Shown here piece after piece: positions 8,404 to 17,264 of a stretch of 45,485 nt of DNA; the stretch's first letter is position 1, and each line of letters begins with the position of its first letter. The stretch covers positions 1 through 45,485 of the forward strand of contig QZKR01000150.1 in NCBI GenBank assembly GCA_003598065.1. The letters run 5' to 3'. A model generated the notes under the pieces. It saw only the letters and a program-made list of their open reading frames with translations. It ran no database searches and was not told the DNA's origin. Origin of the DNA: Myxococcales bacterium. Lineage in GTDB: Bacteria > Myxococcota_A > SURF-8. Both the position numbers and the translations under genes were made by a program.

Positions 8404-11400
8404 ATGAATCGGTATGTGTTTATAGCGGTGAGCGAGGCCTCGCTTTTGCCGCTTTACACCAAGGTCCTGACCCCGCCCAATCTGGGCGAGGACGGACCCG
8501 CGCGCGCCTACCCGTCGCTCATTCTTCAGTCATTCACCGATGTCGATAAACTCGTCGCCGAGTTTCGTCGAGTCGTGCAGGAGCGGCGGCCGACGCCCGT
8601 CTGTCTGCTGGACATGCCGCCTGTCGAGGGCCGCAAAGCCGCCGCGGCGCTGTCCGACGTCCTGCCGAGCGTTCCCATCGTTCTGATCGCCTCGCCGGAA
8701 GAGACCGAAACGCTTGCGTTGCAGGAGACAAGCCCGGCGGGCAACGTCTGCGCCGCGCCGCGCCCGGCGCGCCCGGCCGATCTTTTGCCGCTCGTTTTGC
8801 TTTTGCTGCGAACGGCCGAGGCCAGCGAGACGCACCGCCATGCGGCGGGGAACGGCGTCGATTCCGGCATGGCCGTGCTGGCTCTGGAAACGGCGCCCAA
8901 CGGCGTCTTGTTCGTGGCTCGCGACGGCGGCATCCGCTATGCCAACGCCATGGCCTGCCAGTTGTTGCGGTATTCCAAGGAAGATATTGAAAAGATTCAA
9001 TTTTCCGAGCTTGTGGTGGCTCCCGAAGGCGTTTCGGCGGAGGAATCGCGCCTGGCCGTTTCCAACGCCGTGGCCAGCCGCATCCCCTTCGCTTCCGAAG
9101 ACCTGCTCATCAAACCCAAAGACGCCGCCGCTTTCCCGGCGAGTCTGGCCGTTTCTCCCTTGCCGGCGAACGGGCGGGACGAAGCGGGTGTCGTCCTGTT
9201 GCGCGACATCCGCGAACACAAGCGCCTGGAAGAGATAGTGCGCCGATCGCGCGAGAAACTGTTTACGGTTCTAGACAGTCTGGATGCGGCGGTCTACGTC
9301 ACCGACCTGGTGACGCACGAGATCCTCTTTGCCAATAAGTACCTCTGGGACGATCAGGGCAACGTGATCGGCAAGAAATGCTGGGAGGTGATGCACGCCA
9401 CCGAGCCCGGACCCTGTGTTTTCTGCCGCCGCAAGACCTTTGTAGACGAACACGATGTCCCTACCGGCGTTCACGAGTGGGAGTATCAGGACCCCGATTC
9501 CGGCCGCTGGCAGGCGATCCGCGCCCAGGCGATCCAATGGTACGACGGCCGCACCGTGCAGTTGAAGATCGCCGTTGACATCACCGGACAGAAAAACGCC
9601 GAGAAGCAGATCGCCGTGGCGAAAGTGCTCGCCGAGAAGGAGCGCGACAAGCTGCGTTCGATGATCGAGGGAATGGACGAGGGAATCATCGTCGTTGACG
9701 AAACCGACGTCATCGCCGAAGTCAATACCTGGCTGTTGAAGCTCTGGAACCAGAAACGCGAGACGCTGGTCGGCAGGAAAATCTGGGACATCGAACAGCA
9801 GCACATCGCCGCCCGGCTCAAGCCGATCATGGCCCAATACAAGTCCGGCATCGCCAAGAAGACGCTCGCCGTCAACCTGGCCATGAACGAACTGCAGATT
9901 TCCCTGCGCGTTCAGCCGGTCTTTCGCCGCGATCAGTATTCCGGGCTGATCCTGAACTTCATCAACGTCACCGACATCATCGAGGCGCGCAACGCCGCCG
10001 AGAAGGCCAATCTCGCCAAGAGCGAATTTCTGGCCAACATCAGTCACGAAATCCGCACCCCGATCCACGGCGTCTTGGGCATGACCTCCCTGATGCTGGG
10101 CACGGAGCTCTCCGCCGAGCAGCGCGAGTACGCCCAGACGGTCTACAAGTCGGCCGACCACCTGATGGAGCTGTTGAACGAGGTGCTCGATTTTTCCAAG
10201 ATCGAAGCCGGCGAATTCGAACTCGATCTTGTCGATTTCAGCCTCTACGACACGATCCACGACGCCGTGAACCTGATGATCGGCAAGGCCGAGGAGAAGG
10301 GACTGGAGTTGATCTGCCACATCCCGCCCGAGGCGCCGGACAGCGTGATCGGCGATCCCTATCGCCTGCGCCAGATCGTCCTGAACCTCGTCTCCAACGC
10401 CATCAAATTCACCGACGAGGGTGAAGTGGCCTTGCACGTGCAGGTGAAGTCGAAATCGGATTCGGACGCGGTGCTGCTCATCTCCGTGGCCGACACGGGC
10501 GTCGGCATCCTGACGGAAAAGCAGGTGGACATCTTCAAGGCGTTCACGCAGGCCGACACCTCGACGACGCGCAAATACAGCGGAACGGGTCTCGGCCTGA
10601 CGATCAGTTCGCGCATCGTGGAGATGATGGACGGTCAGATCTGGGTGGAAAGCGAGTACGGGAAGGGCAGCACCTTTTACTTCACCGTGCGCCTGGGGCT
10701 GCAACGCGAGCCGGCGGCTCGCCCGGAGTCGGAATCGATCGGTATTTACTCCGGCTTGCGCACGCTGATCGTTGACGACAACGCCACCAACCGCCGCATC
10801 CTCGTGGAAATGCTGGAGCCGTGGGGCCTGGAAACGGTGGCTTTCGACAACGCCGCCGGAGCCCTGGGCGAACTGTCCCGCGCCGAGGCGGAAAACAATC
10901 CTTACCGACTGGTCATCATCGACGCGCATATGCCGAAGATGGACGGCTTCGCGCTCGCCGAACGGATCAAACAGAACCCCGCCCTGGCCAAGGCGACGGT
11001 GATGATGCTCTCCTCGGGCGACATCTCCGGGGCATCGGCCCGCTGCCGGCAGTTGCGCATCTCGTCCTATCTGGTCAAACCGGTGCGTCAGGACGAACTG
11101 CTCAAGGCGATCCTGGTGGCGTTGGGCCAGAACGGCGCGCCGCCGGAGAGCGATCGTTCGAAGTTTGCCGCCGGCGACGGCGCGACCCAAAAATCGTTCC
11201 GCGTGCTGTTGGCCGAGGACAACCTCATCAATCAGAAAATCGTCTCCACGGCGCTGGAGAAACGCGGACATAAGGTGGCGGTGGCCAACAACGGCTTGGA
11301 AGCGTTGAGCTGGCTGGAAAACGACGCATTCGACCTGCTGCTGCTCGACATCCAGATGCCCGAACTCGACGGCTTCAACACCTGCATCGAGATCCGCCAG

Positions 11401-11958
11401 CGCGAGCAGGGTACGGGCAAGCGCCTGCCGATCATCGCCATGACCGCCCACGCGCTGCAGGGCGACCGCGAGCGGTGCTTCGATGTGGGCATGGACGGCT
11501 ACATTTCCAAGCCGGTCGATCCCGACGACCTGATCCGCATCATCGAAACGCTCGACACCGAGCGTAACGCGCCGCGGCTTCCGGCGGCGGCGCCGGGCGA
11601 GGATGGCAAGCCGGCGTTCAATGAAGCGGCTCTGCTGCGCCGCGTGGAGAACGACGCCGGGCTGGCGGTGGAATTCACCCGGCTCTTCGTGGATGAAACA
11701 ACCAAGCACATCGACGACCTCGTGCGTTGGGCGCGCAAGGCCGACATGGCCAAAACCGAGCGTCTGGCCCATATGATAAAAGGTTCGGCCGCCAGTATCG
11801 GGGCGGAGCGGTTGTCCGAAGCGGCTTCGACCATCTGGCGCGCGGCCGTGGCCGGACAGGTTGGAAAAGTGGAACGGCTTCTGGAGGACGTGACGCTCGC
11901 CTTCGATCGTTTCAAGGACGCAGCGGCGCATTTCATCGACCGCCCGCGATCACAGTAG
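8404..11958 (+). CDS. hybrid histidine kinase (pseudo-REC?-PAS-PAS-PAS-HK-REC-REC-Hpt)
   Basis: This 1184-residue cytoplasmic phosphorelay kinase is read from ATG 8404, which follows CGGAG; an in-frame TTG farther upstream adds 53 unconvincing residues. The first ~150 residues look like a degenerate receiver. Three PAS domains follow (about 165-270, 280-400, 415-520); the second has a C…PC..C cluster seen in redox or metal-binding PAS domains. The kinase core has SHEIRTP with His548, the N box with Asn665, DTGVGI at 697 and a G2 box GTGLGL. Two receivers with phospho-acceptors Asp840 and Asp982 and an Hpt domain with His1123 (AHMIKGSA) complete an internal His-Asp-His relay. There are no transmembrane segments. 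It directly precedes a STAS/RsbW pair, suggesting it feeds partner switching. Confidence 0.93.
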   Translation: MNRYVFIAVSEASLLPLYTKVLTPPNLGEDGPARAYPSLILQSFTDVDKLVAEFRRVVQERRPTPVCLLDMPPVEGRKAAAALSDVLPSVPIVLIASPEETETLALQETSPAGNVCAAPRPARPADLLPLVLLLLRTAEASETHRHAAGNGVDSGMAVLALETAPNGVLFVARDGGIRYANAMACQLLRYSKEDIEKIQFSELVVAPEGVSAEESRLAVSNAVASRIPFASEDLLIKPKDAAAFPASLAVSPLPANGRDEAGVVLLRDIREHKRLEEIVRRSREKLFTVLDSLDAAVYVTDLVTHEILFANKYLWDDQGNVIGKKCWEVMHATEPGPCVFCRRKTFVDEHDVPTGVHEWEYQDPDSGRWQAIRAQAIQWYDGRTVQLKIAVDITGQKNAEKQIAVAKVLAEKERDKLRSMIEGMDEGIIVVDETDVIAEVNTWLLKLWNQKRETLVGRKIWDIEQQHIAARLKPIMAQYKSGIAKKTLAVNLAMNELQISLRVQPVFRRDQYSGLILNFINVTDIIEARNAAEKANLAKSEFLANISHEIRTPIHGVLGMTSLMLGTELSAEQREYAQTVYKSADHLMELLNEVLDFSKIEAGEFELDLVDFSLYDTIHDAVNLMIGKAEEKGLELICHIPPEAPDSVIGDPYRLRQIVLNLVSNAIKFTDEGEVALHVQVKSKSDSDAVLLISVADTGVGILTEKQVDIFKAFTQADTSTTRKYSGTGLGLTISSRIVEMMDGQIWVESEYGKGSTFYFTVRLGLQREPAARPESESIGIYSGLRTLIVDDNATNRRILVEMLEPWGLETVAFDNAAGALGELSRAEAENNPYRLVIIDAHMPKMDGFALAERIKQNPALAKATVMMLSSGDISGASARCRQLRISSYLVKPVRQDELLKAILVALGQNGAPPESDRSKFAAGDGATQKSFRVLLAEDNLINQKIVSTALEKRGHKVAVANNGLEALSWLENDAFDLLLLDIQMPELDGFNTCIEIRQREQGTGKRLPIIAMTAHALQGDRERCFDVGMDGYISKPVDPDDLIRIIETLDTERNAPRLPAAAPGEDGKPAFNEAALLRRVENDAGLAVEFTRLFVDETTKHIDDLVRWARKADMAKTERLAHMIKGSAASIGAERLSEAASTIWRAAVAGQVGKVERLLEDVTLAFDRFKDAAAHFIDRPRSQ

Positions 11959-11991
11959 CGGGCCGCGCAAGCGGCGCCGCCGGAGGAAAGG

Positions 11992-12342
11992 ATGCAGATT
12001 CAGCGCGACAACGGAGGCCCGATGGCCATCATCCGCATCGGCGAACCACGCGTCGATGCCGCGAAATCGGGCCTTCTCAAAAGTACATTGTTCAAGACGA
12101 TCGAGGAAGGCTCCACCTTCCTCGGGCTCGACATGAGCGGCGTGCGTTTCATCGACAGCTCGGGGTTGGGCGTGCTTGTTTCCGCCCTGAAGCGCATCGG
12201 TCAGAACGGCCGGATCGCCCTGTGGGGTCTCACGTATGAAGTGAAAGCCCTGTTCGAACTTACTCAACTCTATGAAGTCTTCGAAATTTTCGAATCGGAA
12301 ACCGACGCCGTCGCGAAACTGAAAGCGGATGTCGCTAATTAG
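11992..12342 (+). CDS. STAS-domain anti-sigma factor antagonist (RsbV/SpoIIAA-like)
   Basis: This 116-residue protein is a single STAS domain. The phosphorylatable serine lies in FIDSSGLGVLVSALK, the signature of SpoIIAA/RsbV antagonists: unphosphorylated, they bind and sequester an RsbW-type kinase. GGAGGAAAGG precedes the ATG at 11992. Its last 14 bases overlap the next gene, an RsbW-like kinase, so the two are translationally coupled. No sigma factor gene is adjacent, so the kinase's final target may be another protein, as in several Gram-negative partner switches that control biofilm or polysaccharide output. Confidence 0.88.
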   Translation: MQIQRDNGGPMAIIRIGEPRVDAAKSGLLKSTLFKTIEEGSTFLGLDMSGVRFIDSSGLGVLVSALKRIGQNGRIALWGLTYEVKALFELTQLYEVFEIFESETDAVAKLKADVAN

Positions 12343-12742
12343 GACCATCGCCCTCGCACCGCGCCTGGAAGACGTTGGCCGTGTCGCCGAGGAATTGGCC
12401 GAAGCCGTGTGCAGTCGCACGGTTGATGAAGACCTTCATTTCCGCGTCGATCTGGCCCTGACGGAAGCGCTCACCAACGCCATCATCCATGGCTGCGAGT
12501 CGGATGTCGCTTCCGTGACGGTGCGTTACGAGCGCAACGGCGGGCGGCATGTTTTCCAAATCTCCGATCCGGGGCCGGGTCCGGACCCCGCCGAGCGTCA
12601 GGCGGCGGCGATGGCCGACGATCTGCTGAAGGAGCACCGGCGGGGTTTGCCGTTGATCCATTGGGCGGCCGATGGCGTGGTTTACTCCCGCGAGGCGGAC
12701 GGCTTCCGACTCACGCTGAATTTTTTGTCCCGCAAACAATAA
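12329..12742 (+). CDS. RsbW-like serine kinase / anti-sigma factor (HATPase)
   Basis: This 137-residue protein is a stand-alone GHKL ATPase of the RsbW/SpoIIAB type. The N box is LTEALTNAIIHG (Glu, Asn and His conserved), the G1 box DPGPGP, and a short G2 region (RRGLPLI) follows. It would phosphorylate the STAS protein encoded upstream, with which it overlaps by 14 bases. Its 3' end converges with the polysaccharide operon: only nine bases separate the two stop codons, and no terminator is seen between them. The phosphatase expected to reset the STAS protein could be the REC-PP2C protein at 27734-28894, on the other flank of that operon (inference). Confidence 0.85.
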   Translation: MSLIRTIALAPRLEDVGRVAEELAEAVCSRTVDEDLHFRVDLALTEALTNAIIHGCESDVASVTVRYERNGGRHVFQISDPGPGPDPAERQAAAMADDLLKEHRRGLPLIHWAADGVVYSREADGFRLTLNFLSRKQ

Positions 12743-12751
12743 GCGAATCGT

Positions 12752-14227
12752 CTACAGGCCGATAAGGCGACGGGCCTGCCGCTTGCCGACGAAAGGCAGG
12801 AGGGCGCGGGCCAGGGCGATTCTTGCGTCGAGCGCGAGCGAGCGCTTCTCCGCATAAAGCATCTCGGCGATCGTCGTCTCATGCTCGCCGTCCTCGGCGA
12901 AGGGGGCGAGCGTGAACAGGCCGGGCTGCGATTTGAAACGCTTGAGCATCCAGTCGTCCAAAGAGCGTTCCGCTTCTTCCTGGGAGAGCGGGCGCGGTCC
13001 CACCAGCCGCATGTCGCCTTTGAGCACGTTGACGAGTCCCGGATACCAGGCCAGCGGCGCATCCGTTTCGGGGAGCGTCAACATTTGAAAGCGCGGCAGA
13101 TAGTTGAGATCGTCGCGGCGCTCGATAGTCCCGGCGCCCAGCACTTCCCGAGTGGCGACGGGTTCGCCGCGCCGCCGCCGGGCGGCGATCGCGGCGGCGA
13201 TCCCGAAGGGCGCAAGCGCCCAGAGCAGAGCCAGCGCCGCGCCTCGATGAACGACTTCATCGACGAGATAGGAGAATGGTCCCGACTCGATGCTTCCCAG
13301 CAGGAAGGGGTCGGTGATGACCACCTTGGCGCCGCTGCCGACGGCGAACAGCCGGTCGCCGGCCGCCAGCTTGTTTTCGATGCGCGTCATTCCGCCGACG
13401 TAAGAGTTGGCGTGGACGATGCTGCGCAGGACGGTGGCCCGCTTGTCGATGATCGTTTCGTCGCCGATCACCGCGTCGGGGCCGATTTCCGCGCCGGCCA
13501 TCACCTGGCTGTAATGGCCGATGACCACGGGCGGATGAACCTTGGCGCGGGGGTGGATTTGCGAGCCGCGGCCGCGGAACACGCCTTTGGGATTCTCCCA
13601 GTAAAGATTGCTCACCAGAAGCGAGGGATCGCGCAGCAGGTGGCTGTTGACGTCGAACAGGCCGGGGAGCCCTTCGCCGCGCAGGTGCGGGAGAGGCTGG
13701 GCGACGACGCCGATCTGCGAATGTCCGGAATCGGCCAGGGTGCGCAGGACTTCGAGCAGACGCCCGGTTTGCCCGGCGAGCAGCGCGTTGCCGCCCGGCG
13801 AGAAAATCGCCGCCACATCCGCGCCGCTTGTGCTGTCGCGGACCAGCGAGATCGGCTTGCCCGACGCCTCGTGCGCCGGCGCGAGCTCCGGCATGGGCAG
13901 ATGGGCGAGCGTCATCCCCGCCATCGCGATGAAAGGTTCCTGGAACAGGGAGCCGTGCTTGAGCAGACTTTCCAATTCGTCGCCGGAAAGGCTGCCGATC
14001 AGCAGGTCCAGCGAGACGCCGAAGCGCGTGCCGTCGCCGAGGTGGCGACGAATCTCGCCGATGCCCTCCGTCGCCAGCAGCGTCACCTCGCGCAGGCCGT
14101 GGTCGTAGCCTTCCTCTATCTGATGCTGGGCGAGCGGCTTGTTGAGAACGGGCAAAAGGGGCGGGGCGATCGTCCTGGCCAGCGCGCCGTAGCGCTCGTT
14201 GTCGGAATGGATGAGCACCAGCCGCAT
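12752..14227 (-). CDS. degenerate nucleotidyltransferase / beta-helix / PGT-like fusion
   Basis: This 491-residue protein has three recognisable parts. Residues 1-200 resemble the sugar-nucleotidyltransferase fold (PLLPVLNKPL, then GLREVTLLA), but the GGxGTRL signature is replaced by SDNERYGA and the PK lysine by proline, so catalysis is unlikely. Residues 220-300 form hexapeptide repeats of a left-handed beta-helix (HPRAKVHPPVVIG, IGPDAVIG). After a hydrophobic hairpin (about 328-350) comes a phosphoglycosyl-transferase-like domain that keeps VNVLKGDMRLVGPRP near 399-413 but lacks the preceding DELPQ with the catalytic Asp-Glu. The last gene of the polysaccharide operon, it follows the triple fusion by 31 bases. 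A structural or regulatory role is more likely than transfer (inference). Confidence 0.7.
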   Translation of the reverse strand: MRLVLIHSDNERYGALARTIAPPLLPVLNKPLAQHQIEEGYDHGLREVTLLATEGIGEIRRHLGDGTRFGVSLDLLIGSLSGDELESLLKHGSLFQEPFIAMAGMTLAHLPMPELAPAHEASGKPISLVRDSTSGADVAAIFSPGGNALLAGQTGRLLEVLRTLADSGHSQIGVVAQPLPHLRGEGLPGLFDVNSHLLRDPSLLVSNLYWENPKGVFRGRGSQIHPRAKVHPPVVIGHYSQVMAGAEIGPDAVIGDETIIDKRATVLRSIVHANSYVGGMTRIENKLAAGDRLFAVGSGAKVVITDPFLLGSIESGPFSYLVDEVVHRGAALALLWALAPFGIAAAIAARRRRGEPVATREVLGAGTIERRDDLNYLPRFQMLTLPETDAPLAWYPGLVNVLKGDMRLVGPRPLSQEEAERSLDDWMLKRFKSQPGLFTLAPFAEDGEHETTIAEMLYAEKRSLALDARIALARALLPFVGKRQARRLIGL

Positions 14228-14258
14228 GGCGGGCCGTTCTCCTTGTCCGAAGCGCGAA

Positions 14259-16280
14259 TCAGAAGGCCCCGTAGCCGCTCAGGACGACGGGGATCGTGCG
14301 TAAAATCAGCCGCACGTCGCCCATGAGACTCTGGCGCTGAATGTACTGGCGATCGAGCAGCACCTGCTGCTCGAAATCGAGCAGGTTGCGGCCCTTGACC
14401 TGCCACAGGCAGGTGAGGCCGGGCGTCACCTCCAGGCGGTCGCGATCGCCCATCTTGTACAAGGCCACCTCTCCGGGGAGCGGCGGGCGCGGCCCTACCA
14501 GCGACATATCGCCTTTGAAGACGTTGTAAAGCTGCGGCAGCTCGTCGATCGAGAAACGGCGGACGATCCGGCCGACGCGCGTGATGCGCGGATCGCGCTT
14601 CATTTTGAAGATCACGCCGCCCTTCATCTCGTTCTGCTCCATCAGCGTCGCCTTCTGGGCTTCGGCGTCCGCGCGCATCGAGCGGAACTTCACCATCTTG
14701 AAAATCCGCCCGTGCTTGCCGACGCGGTTCTGCGTGAAAAAGACGGGTCCCGCCGGATCGTCGAGCTTGATCGCCAGGGCCGTCGCGGTGAAGAGCGGCG
14801 AGAGGACGATCAACCCCGATCCCGCGCCGAGGATATCGACGCCGCGCTTGACCCGCGCCGTGCCTTCCGTAGCCAGCCACCAGAGCGCGCGGCGGATGTG
14901 GAAATAGAGTTCCGCCTGGGCGCGGCGCGGCGGCAGATCGATGCCGTCGAAACGGCGGATCAGCTCGGTGCGCGCCTGTCCGACCCACCACTTCCATACG
15001 TGGTAGAGGAATTCCGGGTTGCCGACGAAGTAGCGGCGGAACATCCGGCGCGGCTCCTGGGCGAAGCGCCAGAACCATTCGAAGCCCACCTCCCGCACCC
15101 ATACCGGCGCGCGGGGAATTTTGCCGGAATAGAAATCGAAAAGCCCGCCGACGCCCAACGCCACGCCGACGTCCAGCCGTTCGAGATGGCGTTCGATCCA
15201 TTTCTCCTGCAGCGGCACGCCGCGCGCCACGAGCAGGAAGTCGGGCTTCGCGGCGTTGATCGCCTGGATGACGAGCGCCTCCTCGTCGGCGCCGTCGGCG
15301 AAAAATCCGTGTTCGGCGCCGACGACGTTGAGTCCGGGATAGCGCGTGCAGATGTTCGCCTTCACCCGCAAGGCTCCGCCCGGTTCGGCGCCGAACAGGA
15401 ACAGGCTCTTGCCTTCCTTCGCCGCCCGCTCGCAGAGCCATGGGAAAAGGTCGGTGCCGTTGACGTTCTCGCGCACTTCCGCGCCGATCAGGAAACCGGC
15501 GACTTTCACGCCGATGCCGTCGGGGAAGACGGCCTCCACGTGCTGCAGGATGCGCTTGTATTCCGGATCCTGGCGGGCGACGTTGAAGCAATGTGGATTG
15601 GTGAAGGCCACGTGACGCCGCCTCGACTTGACCATCGCCATCAGCCGGTCCACGGCGTCGTGGAGAGAAATGTTGGAGACCTCGATGTCCTCCACCATGA
15701 AGGAGTTGACATTGACCGGGTTCGAACGGCCCAAGAGCAAGGCGGGGACGGTGCGCAGAAGGATGCTGGCGTCCCTGCGGACGCCGCGCCCGGCGAGGTA
15801 GGCGCGTTCGAGCACGCTGCGTCCCTCGAAGGCGATGTTCATCCGCCGCCGGATGAAATAGACGTCCGTGAGGCCCGGCCGCACGGCGAAGCGCGCCCGT
15901 TCGTGCTCCTCCAGCCGTTGCGCCTCCTCGGGCGTCACCGCCTCGGGGCCGACCAGCGCCATGTCGCCTTTAAGCACGTTGAGCAGGACGGGCAGCTCAT
16001 AGGCGTGCGTGCGCTTGAGGGCTTCGGAAAGCCAGATCAACCGTTTCGGGGCGATGGGGGCCTTGAAGGCGTAGCGCGCGAATCTCCGACCGGCGCGGCC
16101 GACAAGCGTCCGTTTGTCGAGCAGTCCGTCCTCGCGGTTGAGGGCGGCCACAAGGCCGGCGAGCGCGGCGGCGGGGACGGCAAGCGGCGCCAGGGACAGC
16201 GTGATGCCCAGGTCGAGCGCCCGCCGTCGCCGGTCCACCCCCCTTTTTACGAACGGCAGCCAATCGCTGCGCAACCTCAT
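14259..16280 (-). CDS. PGT-like / WecG-TagA (GT26) / PGT triple fusion
   Basis: This 673-residue protein joins three enzyme-like domains. Residues 1-185 resemble a bacterial sugar transferase with a membrane re-entrant segment (22-47) and NVLKGDMALVGP, but the catalytic DE dyad reads YE (94-95). Residues 190-430 are a GT26 (WecG/TagA/CpsF) glycosyltransferase with TNPHCFN, PDGIGV (Asp254) and NGTDLFPWL; GT26 enzymes add the second sugar to an undecaprenyl-linked sugar. Residues 470-673 are a complete monotopic phosphoglycosyl transferase with FRSM, SIDELPQLYNVFKGD (Asp579-Glu580) and VGPRPP, which would start the repeat unit on undecaprenyl phosphate. One protein could thus do the first two steps. 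AGGAAAGG precedes the ATG. Confidence 0.85.
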   Translation of the reverse strand: MRLRSDWLPFVKRGVDRRRRALDLGITLSLAPLAVPAAALAGLVAALNREDGLLDKRTLVGRAGRRFARYAFKAPIAPKRLIWLSEALKRTHAYELPVLLNVLKGDMALVGPEAVTPEEAQRLEEHERARFAVRPGLTDVYFIRRRMNIAFEGRSVLERAYLAGRGVRRDASILLRTVPALLLGRSNPVNVNSFMVEDIEVSNISLHDAVDRLMAMVKSRRRHVAFTNPHCFNVARQDPEYKRILQHVEAVFPDGIGVKVAGFLIGAEVRENVNGTDLFPWLCERAAKEGKSLFLFGAEPGGALRVKANICTRYPGLNVVGAEHGFFADGADEEALVIQAINAAKPDFLLVARGVPLQEKWIERHLERLDVGVALGVGGLFDFYSGKIPRAPVWVREVGFEWFWRFAQEPRRMFRRYFVGNPEFLYHVWKWWVGQARTELIRRFDGIDLPPRRAQAELYFHIRRALWWLATEGTARVKRGVDILGAGSGLIVLSPLFTATALAIKLDDPAGPVFFTQNRVGKHGRIFKMVKFRSMRADAEAQKATLMEQNEMKGGVIFKMKRDPRITRVGRIVRRFSIDELPQLYNVFKGDMSLVGPRPPLPGEVALYKMGDRDRLEVTPGLTCLWQVKGRNLLDFEQQVLLDRQYIQRQSLMGDVRLILRTIPVVLSGYGAF

Positions 16281-16313
16281 CCTCTTGCCTTTCCTTCGCC
16301 TGCCGCCTTTTCT

Positions 16314-17264
16314 TTAGAGGAGCACCTCCGGGACGAAGACGATGTCTTCGGCCTGGAGCGGGAAATCCTTCTCGTCGCCGTCCAAGATGTCGTTGGCGTC
16401 GATTTCGAAGACCTGAGGCGCGGTCAACGAATTGCGGATCACCATCACTTTGCCGGTGCGGGCCAGGGAAGTGAAGCCGCCGGAGCCGGCGATCGCGCGG
16501 ATCAGCGTCATCTCGCCGCCGAAGGGGATCGTTCCCGGAAGATTCACCTGTCCCAGGACGTAGATTTCCTGGCTGGTGAACAGGGGGACGAAGACGATGT
16601 CGCCCGGCCGGACGCGGATGTTGTAGCGCGTGTCTCCCTGGTTGACGAGCGCCGCGAAATCGATCGGCAGAATTTTTCCGTCGCGCGAAAAATAGGAACG
16701 TTTCAGGTCGCCGCCCGACATTTCGCGTTCGTTGATCGTGATCGTGCGGATGCCGCCGGCCACGGCGAGCGCGTCCAAAAGGCGCATTTCGCCGTTGATC
16801 GTGTAAACGCCGGGGGTCATCACGCCGCTGCCCATCATGATGAACTGGTTGCGCGCGTATTCGTTGATGGCGACGTCGGTCTTGGCGCCGGTGATGTACT
16901 TGGCAAGTCTTGCGTCCAGTTCGACCACAAGCTGCGAGACGCGTTTGTCTTTCGCCTTCACCTGGCCGATGAGCGGGAAAGAAAAGCGGCCGTCGGGCTC
17001 GATCCTCACGGTGCGCGTCAGTCCCTGCTCGCCGTAGACGGAGATGGTGATCGTATCGCCGGGGCCGAGCGAGTAGGACCCGGCCTCCGACTTCTCCATC
17101 TCCAGCATTTCCTCCAGCGTCATGGCCGGCTTGGGAACGCCGCCGGCGGCGGCGTCCGGGTTGGGTTCGGGGGCCACGATGTTGGCCGTGCAGGCGGAGC
17201 CGGCGAGGGCCAGGAATAGAACGGCCGCAAGCGCGGTCAGACCGTATGAAAAGCGTATCGTCAT
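16314..17264 (-). CDS. Wza-type polysaccharide export lipoprotein
   Basis: This 316-residue protein is the outer-membrane or periplasmic export component. The start at 17264 is chosen because it forms an ATGA overlap with the upstream stop and gives a lipoprotein signal peptide ending in the lipobox ALAGSAC. The Poly_export domain follows (YSLGPGDTITISVYGE), then two SLBB-type domains (MMGSGVMTPGVYT; YVLGQVNLPGTIPFGG). The protein ends at VFVPEVLL without the C-terminal amphipathic helix that forms the pore in E. coli Wza, so it may be a shorter synaptic form needing a separate pore. It is translationally coupled to the Wzz/BY-kinase-like gene, its usual partner. Confidence 0.88.
   Translation of the reverse strand: MTIRFSYGLTALAAVLFLALAGSACTANIVAPEPNPDAAAGGVPKPAMTLEEMLEMEKSEAGSYSLGPGDTITISVYGEQGLTRTVRIEPDGRFSFPLIGQVKAKDKRVSQLVVELDARLAKYITGAKTDVAINEYARNQFIMMGSGVMTPGVYTINGEMRLLDALAVAGGIRTITINEREMSGGDLKRSYFSRDGKILPIDFAALVNQGDTRYNIRVRPGDIVFVPLFTSQEIYVLGQVNLPGTIPFGGEMTLIRAIAGSGGFTSLARTGKVMVIRNSLTAPQVFEIDANDILDGDEKDFPLQAEDIVFVPEVLL

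Noticed and set aside
9271..11931. 886-residue open frame on the minus strand
   Set aside because: It is antisense to the hybrid kinase, whose motifs are complete; long antisense frames are expected at this GC content.
14712..17219. 835-residue open frame on the plus strand
   Set aside because: Antisense to the triple fusion and the Wza-like gene; composition is rich in His, Arg and Asp with no motif.
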